Assembly: GCF_030160655.1 (NCBI RefSeq)
Contig: NZ_BSOT01000005.1
Coordinates: 310,001 to 374,000 of the forward strand
Direction of reading: 5' to 3'
Origin: Agaribacter marinus
GTDB lineage: Bacteria > Pseudomonadota > Gammaproteobacteria > Enterobacterales > Alteromonadaceae
Length of the DNA stretch: 64,000 nt
This document shows, piece after piece, positions 59,513 to 64,000 of this stretch. Position numbers and translations under genes: made by a program. The notes under the pieces were generated by a model that was not told the origin of the DNA, did no database searches, and saw nothing but the letters and a program-made list of their open reading frames with translations. The stretch's first letter is position 1. Each line of letters opens with the position of its first letter.

Positions 59513-62500
59513 ATGTTTACTAAAATGTTGGCGTTTGAATGGCGCTTTTTTACTAAGCAACCTTCTTTTATTGTGACAAGTTTACTCTTCTTCATATTGC
59601 CATTTCTTGCAATTAGCATTGACGGCGTGCAGATAGGGACGAACTCAAATGTTAATCTCAATAGTCCGCACGCTGTTACGCAGGCCTTACTTATATTCGG
59701 TATATTCGGGATGTTTTTGGCTGTCAACTTTATTGGTAACACGGCACTTCGAGACAGTACAAGCAATATGGATGAAATTCTTTATTGCAAACCATTACCG
59801 GCGCTTTCTTATCAGTTAGGCAGATTTTTTGGCAGTTACCTACTTGTGCTGACAGTATTTTCAATGGTGCCATTGGGATTGATGATTGGTAGTTTAATGC
59901 CGTGGGTCGACCAAGAAAAGCTAGGCGCGTTTAATATAATGTACTTTCTTCAGCCCTTCTTCATTTTCTCGATAACAACGATGCTGATTTTATCCGCTAT
60001 ATTTTATGCCGCCGCTGTTAATTTTCGAAGTATCATGGCGGTGTATTTAACCGCCTTAGGTTTATTTATCATTTACATCAGTGTCGATGTACTGTTTGAT
60101 GCACCTGATGAGCGTTATTTGTTGGCAGTGCTAGACCCATTTGGTGTGAGAACCTATTTTGATGTTTCTCGTTATTGGACCTTGTCGGAGCGTAATTCTC
60201 AAATAATTGGCTTAGAGGCAGAGGTCGTCGTTAATCGTGTTATCTGGTTTTCAATCGCGGTATCGTTTTTATTTGGTTTGACAAAAATAAATAAACCCTT
60301 GCGTCTGCCTGAGAAGACATCAAGTGGTAGTGCGAAAACGTCAATACTGCCTAAATCGGTAGAGAGTTTTGCGATAAAAGCGCGGTATACCAGAGGTGTG
60401 GATGCAACGCAGCTATTTACGCGTATAAGATTTGAAGTCAAACAAATCTTCCTCTCCCCGTCGTTCATTTTATTGATGATTTTTTGCTTTATTAGTTTAT
60501 TTAGTCAACTACTTGGGCCTAACACATTGTATGGTGCTGAGAGTTGGCCACTTACGCATATCATGGTCACAACCATTGGCAACGCCTTTGGCCTCATACT
60601 TGTTATTATCATCACTTTTTATACTGCTGAAGCGGTTTGGCGAGATTACTCGGCAAACATGGGCGATATTGTCGATTCGATGCCAGTTAAGAACAGTACG
60701 TTTTGGCTGTCTAAATTACTTGCTGTCTGTTTAGTGATAAGCAGTGTCTTTTTAATAGGGATAGTGTTTGCGATAGCATTTCAAGTCGTCAACGGATATT
60801 TCGGCTTTGAGCTATATCAGTACATTGTGAGCCTGTTTTATTTTAACGGTCTTCCCTTTATTTATTTATGCATTTTATCTTTTCTAATTCAGACCTTAAG
60901 CCCAAATAAATATGTTGGCATGCTTATCTTTGTTGGATATTTTTTTAGTTCCTTAGCCTTTGGGCAAATTGGTATCGAGCATAACATGTTCAAGTTTTCT
61001 TATGCCCCTTTTTGGCAATATTCTGATATGAATGGCTACGGTTGGGCATTGACGACGCATCACTATTATATGCTTTATTGGGGGGCATTATCATTGGTGT
61101 TTGCTGTCTTCAGTTATGCATTATGGCGCCGTGGCAGTGAGACATCCCTCGTATACAGGCTAAATTTACTAAGTTATCGCCTCGATGGTGCAGGGCGATT
61201 TACCGTGATTGTCGCAACGCTTGCATTCGTTTGTATGGGGACAGTGATTCACTACAACACTAAAGTAGTCAACGATTTTGAACATTATAAAGATGTTATG
61301 GACCGACAAGCTCAATATGAGAAAAAGTATAAGTATTTAGAGGATGCTGATTTACCAACGATAACGGCGGTCGACATTAATGCTGCACTTTTTCCTGAAG
61401 CTCGAAAAATCGAAGTGATTTCTACATTTACCTTAGAAAACAAAACCAAGCAGCCAATCGAACGTTTTTTAGTAAATTTACCTCGTTATTCATATGACAT
61501 TACCTTTGAATTTGATGAAGGGTACCTTGAAATAGATGAAGAAGCTCTTGATACCGCATGGTTTGCGCTGAATGAGCCGATGCTACCTGGGCAACAAATA
61601 CGAGGCAATATATCGCTCATTCGACAACATTTTGGTTTTAAAGATCGCTTTGAGGACAACACCTTAGTAAAAAATGGCACCTTTATAAATAACATGGAAC
61701 TGCTGCCCGTTTTTGGTGTGAATCCGGCAATATATTTACAGGACAAATACGAACGACGAAAAAGAGATTTACCGCCACCAAAGCGTGCATACGATTTAGA
61801 TGATGAATCTCGCCACGAGCAGAGTATATTTGGGCCTCACGTCGGGTTGATTGATTTTAAAGCACGCCTGTCTACGGATGAGGACCAAATCGCGATAGCG
61901 CCAGGATACTTAAAAAAATATTGGAGCGAGAGTGGCCGAAATCATTTCGTTTATGAAATGGATAGCCCAATGATGAACTTCTTTAGTATTGTATCTGCAG
62001 ACCTTGAAGTCAAATCAACTCAATATGAAGGTATCGATATTGCCGTATATTATCATAAGGGGCATGCTTGGAATGTCGATGTGATGATCGATGCCGTTAA
62101 GGACTCAATTACATTTTTCAATGAAGCGTTTGGGCCGTATCAGCATAAACAACTTCGTGTGATTGAGTTTCCTGGATACCGATCATTTGCACAGAGTTTT
62201 GCCAATACGGTACCGTACTCTGAACGGATTGGATTTATCAGTGACTTAAGGGACAAAGACGTTATTGACCCTGTTTATTATATAACGGCGCATGAAGTTG
62301 CTCACCAATGGTTTGGGCATCAGTTGTCTGCGGCAAATGTTCAAGGAGCGGCCGTGCTTTCTGAGTCTCTTTCACAATATGCCGCATTGCAAGTCATGCT
62401 AGCCGAGTATGGAGAAACTAAAATTCGTCAATTTTTAACATTCGAGCTCGATAGCTATTTAAGTGGTAGGACCCAAGAAAGTGTTGAAGAAATGCCTTTA

Positions 62501-63076
62501 ATGCGGGTAGAAAATCAAGACTACATTCAGTATCGAAAAGGGTCGGTGGTGATGATGGCGATTGCGGATCGAATGGGCTATTCCGCGATGAATCAGGCAA
62601 TTAAAAATGTGCTAGAAAGACATAAATTCTCTGAATCTAGTTACCCGACGAGCTTAGATTTACTCAATGAGTTAAAAGCATACGCTGACGTTAGCGAACA
62701 TGACTTCATTGACAAGCAATTTACACAAATTACGCTCTACGATATAAAAGTGTCTGACGCGAGTTTAATTAGGCAAACAAGTGGCAATAAACACCGCATA
62801 AACCTGTCTGTGAATGCACAACAATATATTGCATCTGGTAATGGTGATGAGTCAATGCAAGCGTTTGAAGATTACGTAGATATCGTTGTGTTTGAGACTA
62901 ATCCCGAAGATTTTGCTGAAGAACAAAAAGTTATATATCGAAAGAAGCATAAAATATCTTCTGGTGACAACTTACTATCGATAGAAGTATTTGGCGATCC
63001 ACAATACGTTGCAGTAGACCCTTTTATTCGCTTTATTGACCGTGAAAGCCGAGACAATGTTTATAAGCTAGATTAA
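59513..63076 (+). CDS. ABC transporter permease fused to M1-type metallopeptidase (system B)
   Basis: 1187 residues from ATG 59513; an in-frame ATG at 59426 inside the ATPase gene is rejected. Two blocks of membrane helices (about 18-260 and 320-600) followed by a large extracytoplasmic region with an M1 fold: HEVAHQWFGH (zinc His927 and His931, catalytic Glu928) and third ligand in VLSESLSQY. Spacing is HExxH-x19-E, as in system A. At the position expected for GxMEN there is EFPGYRSFAQSF. Paralogue of the system A fusion, with the same gene order but no adjacent two-component system. Confidence 0.87.
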   Translation: MFTKMLAFEWRFFTKQPSFIVTSLLFFILPFLAISIDGVQIGTNSNVNLNSPHAVTQALLIFGIFGMFLAVNFIGNTALRDSTSNMDEILYCKPLPALSYQLGRFFGSYLLVLTVFSMVPLGLMIGSLMPWVDQEKLGAFNIMYFLQPFFIFSITTMLILSAIFYAAAVNFRSIMAVYLTALGLFIIYISVDVLFDAPDERYLLAVLDPFGVRTYFDVSRYWTLSERNSQIIGLEAEVVVNRVIWFSIAVSFLFGLTKINKPLRLPEKTSSGSAKTSILPKSVESFAIKARYTRGVDATQLFTRIRFEVKQIFLSPSFILLMIFCFISLFSQLLGPNTLYGAESWPLTHIMVTTIGNAFGLILVIIITFYTAEAVWRDYSANMGDIVDSMPVKNSTFWLSKLLAVCLVISSVFLIGIVFAIAFQVVNGYFGFELYQYIVSLFYFNGLPFIYLCILSFLIQTLSPNKYVGMLIFVGYFFSSLAFGQIGIEHNMFKFSYAPFWQYSDMNGYGWALTTHHYYMLYWGALSLVFAVFSYALWRRGSETSLVYRLNLLSYRLDGAGRFTVIVATLAFVCMGTVIHYNTKVVNDFEHYKDVMDRQAQYEKKYKYLEDADLPTITAVDINAALFPEARKIEVISTFTLENKTKQPIERFLVNLPRYSYDITFEFDEGYLEIDEEALDTAWFALNEPMLPGQQIRGNISLIRQHFGFKDRFEDNTLVKNGTFINNMELLPVFGVNPAIYLQDKYERRKRDLPPPKRAYDLDDESRHEQSIFGPHVGLIDFKARLSTDEDQIAIAPGYLKKYWSESGRNHFVYEMDSPMMNFFSIVSADLEVKSTQYEGIDIAVYYHKGHAWNVDVMIDAVKDSITFFNEAFGPYQHKQLRVIEFPGYRSFAQSFANTVPYSERIGFISDLRDKDVIDPVYYITAHEVAHQWFGHQLSAANVQGAAVLSESLSQYAALQVMLAEYGETKIRQFLTFELDSYLSGRTQESVEEMPLMRVENQDYIQYRKGSVVMMAIADRMGYSAMNQAIKNVLERHKFSESSYPTSLDLLNELKAYADVSEHDFIDKQFTQITLYDIKVSDASLIRQTSGNKHRINLSVNAQQYIASGNGDESMQAFEDYVDIVVFETNPEDFAEEQKVIYRKKHKISSGDNLLSIEVFGDPQYVAVDPFIRFIDRESRDNVYKLD

Positions 63077-63117
63077 TCGTACCCTTCACGCTATCAATTT
63101 AAAAGCAAAGCTGATAT

Positions 63118-63151
63118 AAAATGTATACAAAATTTAAATTGTATACATTTT
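63118..63151. promoter_or_regulatory. Long inverted repeat abutting the BenE-like start codon
   Basis: Arms of 13 bp, AAAATGTATACAA (63118-63130) and TTGTATACATTTT (63139-63151), 8-bp spacer. Each arm contains the self-palindrome TGTATACA; centres are 18 bp apart. It ends one base before the ATG, so a bound repressor would cover the start region. The motif resembles GntR-type operators. Confidence 0.65.
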
Positions 63152-64000
63152 ATGATGTCATATTTAGCTACACTATATAAAGACATGTCTATTTCTGCGG
63201 TCACTGCAGGTTTTGTTGCCGTGCTAGTGGGGTTTGCAAGTGCAATCGCGATAGTTTTTCAAGCCGCGATAGCTATTGGTGCAAATCAAGCGCAATTGGA
63301 ATCTTGGGTGTGGGCGCTTGGTATTGGCATGGGCATAAGTTCTATCTCATTATCTTTATGGTACAAGCGCCCACTTATCATCGCTTGGTCAACGCCCGGC
63401 GCTGCGTTGTTGGCTGCTAGTGTTATTGATCTCACTATGGCGCAAGCTATTGGTGTGTTTTTATTTGTCGGCGCGTTGATTTTTATTACGGGTATAAGTG
63501 GTATGTTTTCCAAGCTTGTCTCATGTATTCCTGTCCCCATCGCGTCTTCAATGCTTGCTGGGATTTTATTTCAATTTGGTTTAGGTCTATTTGATGCGAT
63601 GCAAAACGACCTGTTGCTCGTTGGGGTAATGTTGACAAGTTTTGTTATTATGAAATTGATCGCCCCTAGACTCGCCATCGCATTCGTATTAATTGTCGCG
63701 ATATTGATTGTTGTTCTACAAGGAAGACTTGATTTGTCTTCGATGGACGTAAACCTTGTCTCGCCTGTTTTTGTATCCCCAGAATTTTCGTTGAGTTTAC
63801 TGATTGGTATCGGCTTACCCATGTTCATTGTTACTATGAGTTCTCAAAACTTGCCCGGTGTAGCAGTACTAAAAGCGAGTGGATATCAAGAACAATCGAT
63901 TTCTCCTGTTATCTCAATGACAGGGATCACAACACTATTATTTGCACCATTTGGTGGTTTTACCTTTAACTTAGCAGCGATTACTGCCGCAATATGTATG
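63152..64000 (+). CDS. BenE-family transporter (partial, runs off the window)
   Basis: The first 283 residues are present. Multiple membrane helices; family segments STPGAALLAAS, PIASSMLAGILF, LPMFIVTMSSQNLPG, and FGGFTFNLAAITAAICM at the edge. BenE proteins are putative benzoate:H+ symporters of the NCS2-like group, but the substrate here is not known. Two adjacent ATGs (63152, 63155) and no Shine-Dalgarno sequence; an inverted repeat lies immediately upstream. Confidence 0.87.
   Translation, partial: MMSYLATLYKDMSISAVTAGFVAVLVGFASAIAIVFQAAIAIGANQAQLESWVWALGIGMGISSISLSLWYKRPLIIAWSTPGAALLAASVIDLTMAQAIGVFLFVGALIFITGISGMFSKLVSCIPVPIASSMLAGILFQFGLGLFDAMQNDLLLVGVMLTSFVIMKLIAPRLAIAFVLIVAILIVVLQGRLDLSSMDVNLVSPVFVSPEFSLSLLIGIGLPMFIVTMSSQNLPGVAVLKASGYQEQSISPVISMTGITTLLFAPFGGFTFNLAAITAAICM

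Overview
The window is a chromosomal stretch of a marine, agar-degrading gammaproteobacterium, most likely of the Alteromonadales (Alteromonas/Glaciecola/Paraglaciecola type). The evidence is the low GC content (about 40% by eye), the gene neighbourhoods (cspD/clpS-clpA/infA/bpt-aat/trxB, sppA/ydjA, hexR-pykA/zwf-pgl-edd-glk-eda, yeaC-DUF349-ansA), a FimV-type polar protein, and a GH16 beta-agarase with a ricin-type lectin domain. No rRNA, tRNA, CRISPR array, integrase or transposase was recognised.

Layout. 0-3.4 kb: the last codons of a probable aspartate-semialdehyde-dehydrogenase-family gene, then fimV. 3.4-9.4 kb: a protein quality-control block with cspD, ClpS adaptor, ClpA unfoldase, IF-1, both N-degron aminoacyl transferases (Bpt and Aat, coupled by an ATGA overlap) and thioredoxin reductase. 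9.6-16.6 kb: YfbV, SprT, SppA, a YdjA-type nitroreductase and two exported alpha/beta hydrolases. 16.7-35.6 kb: central carbon metabolism. hexR-pykA diverges from zwf-pgl-edd-glk-eda (glucose to pyruvate by the Entner-Doudoroff route). yeaD and gapA follow, then malQ-glgB-glgX (malto-oligosaccharide/glycogen handling). HexR-like operators are visible in the hexR/zwf and gapA/malQ intergenic regions, so the block is probably co-regulated by HexR. msrB, an M14 carboxypeptidase and an AGCS amino-acid symporter follow. 37.4-42.9 kb: a zinc-ribbon membrane protein, YeaC, a large DUF349 protein, L-asparaginase I and an exported SGNH hydrolase.

42.9-63.1 kb is the accessory region. A 1.36-kb segment carrying two unknown genes and an orphan coding fragment is bounded by 29-bp direct repeats. 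It appears to have replaced the 3' end of an ABC-permease/M1-peptidase fusion gene. That gene and its ATPase gene diverge from a LytS/LytTR two-component system. Next comes a giant multidomain secreted protein (four copies of an unrecognised ~92-residue repeat, an SGNH-like domain, a GH-A-like glycosidase domain, and an RTX/type I secretion tail), then the beta-agarase. A PqiA-like membrane protein and a thioredoxin-like protein precede a second ABC-ATPase plus permease/M1-peptidase fusion pair. The window ends inside a BenE-type transporter gene whose start abuts a 13-bp-arm inverted repeat.

The strongest candidates for something undescribed are the giant repeat/SGNH/glycosidase/RTX protein, the paired ABC-M1 fusion systems (both lack a recognisable GxMEN motif and have one extra residue in the zinc motif), and the small repeat-bounded insertion.
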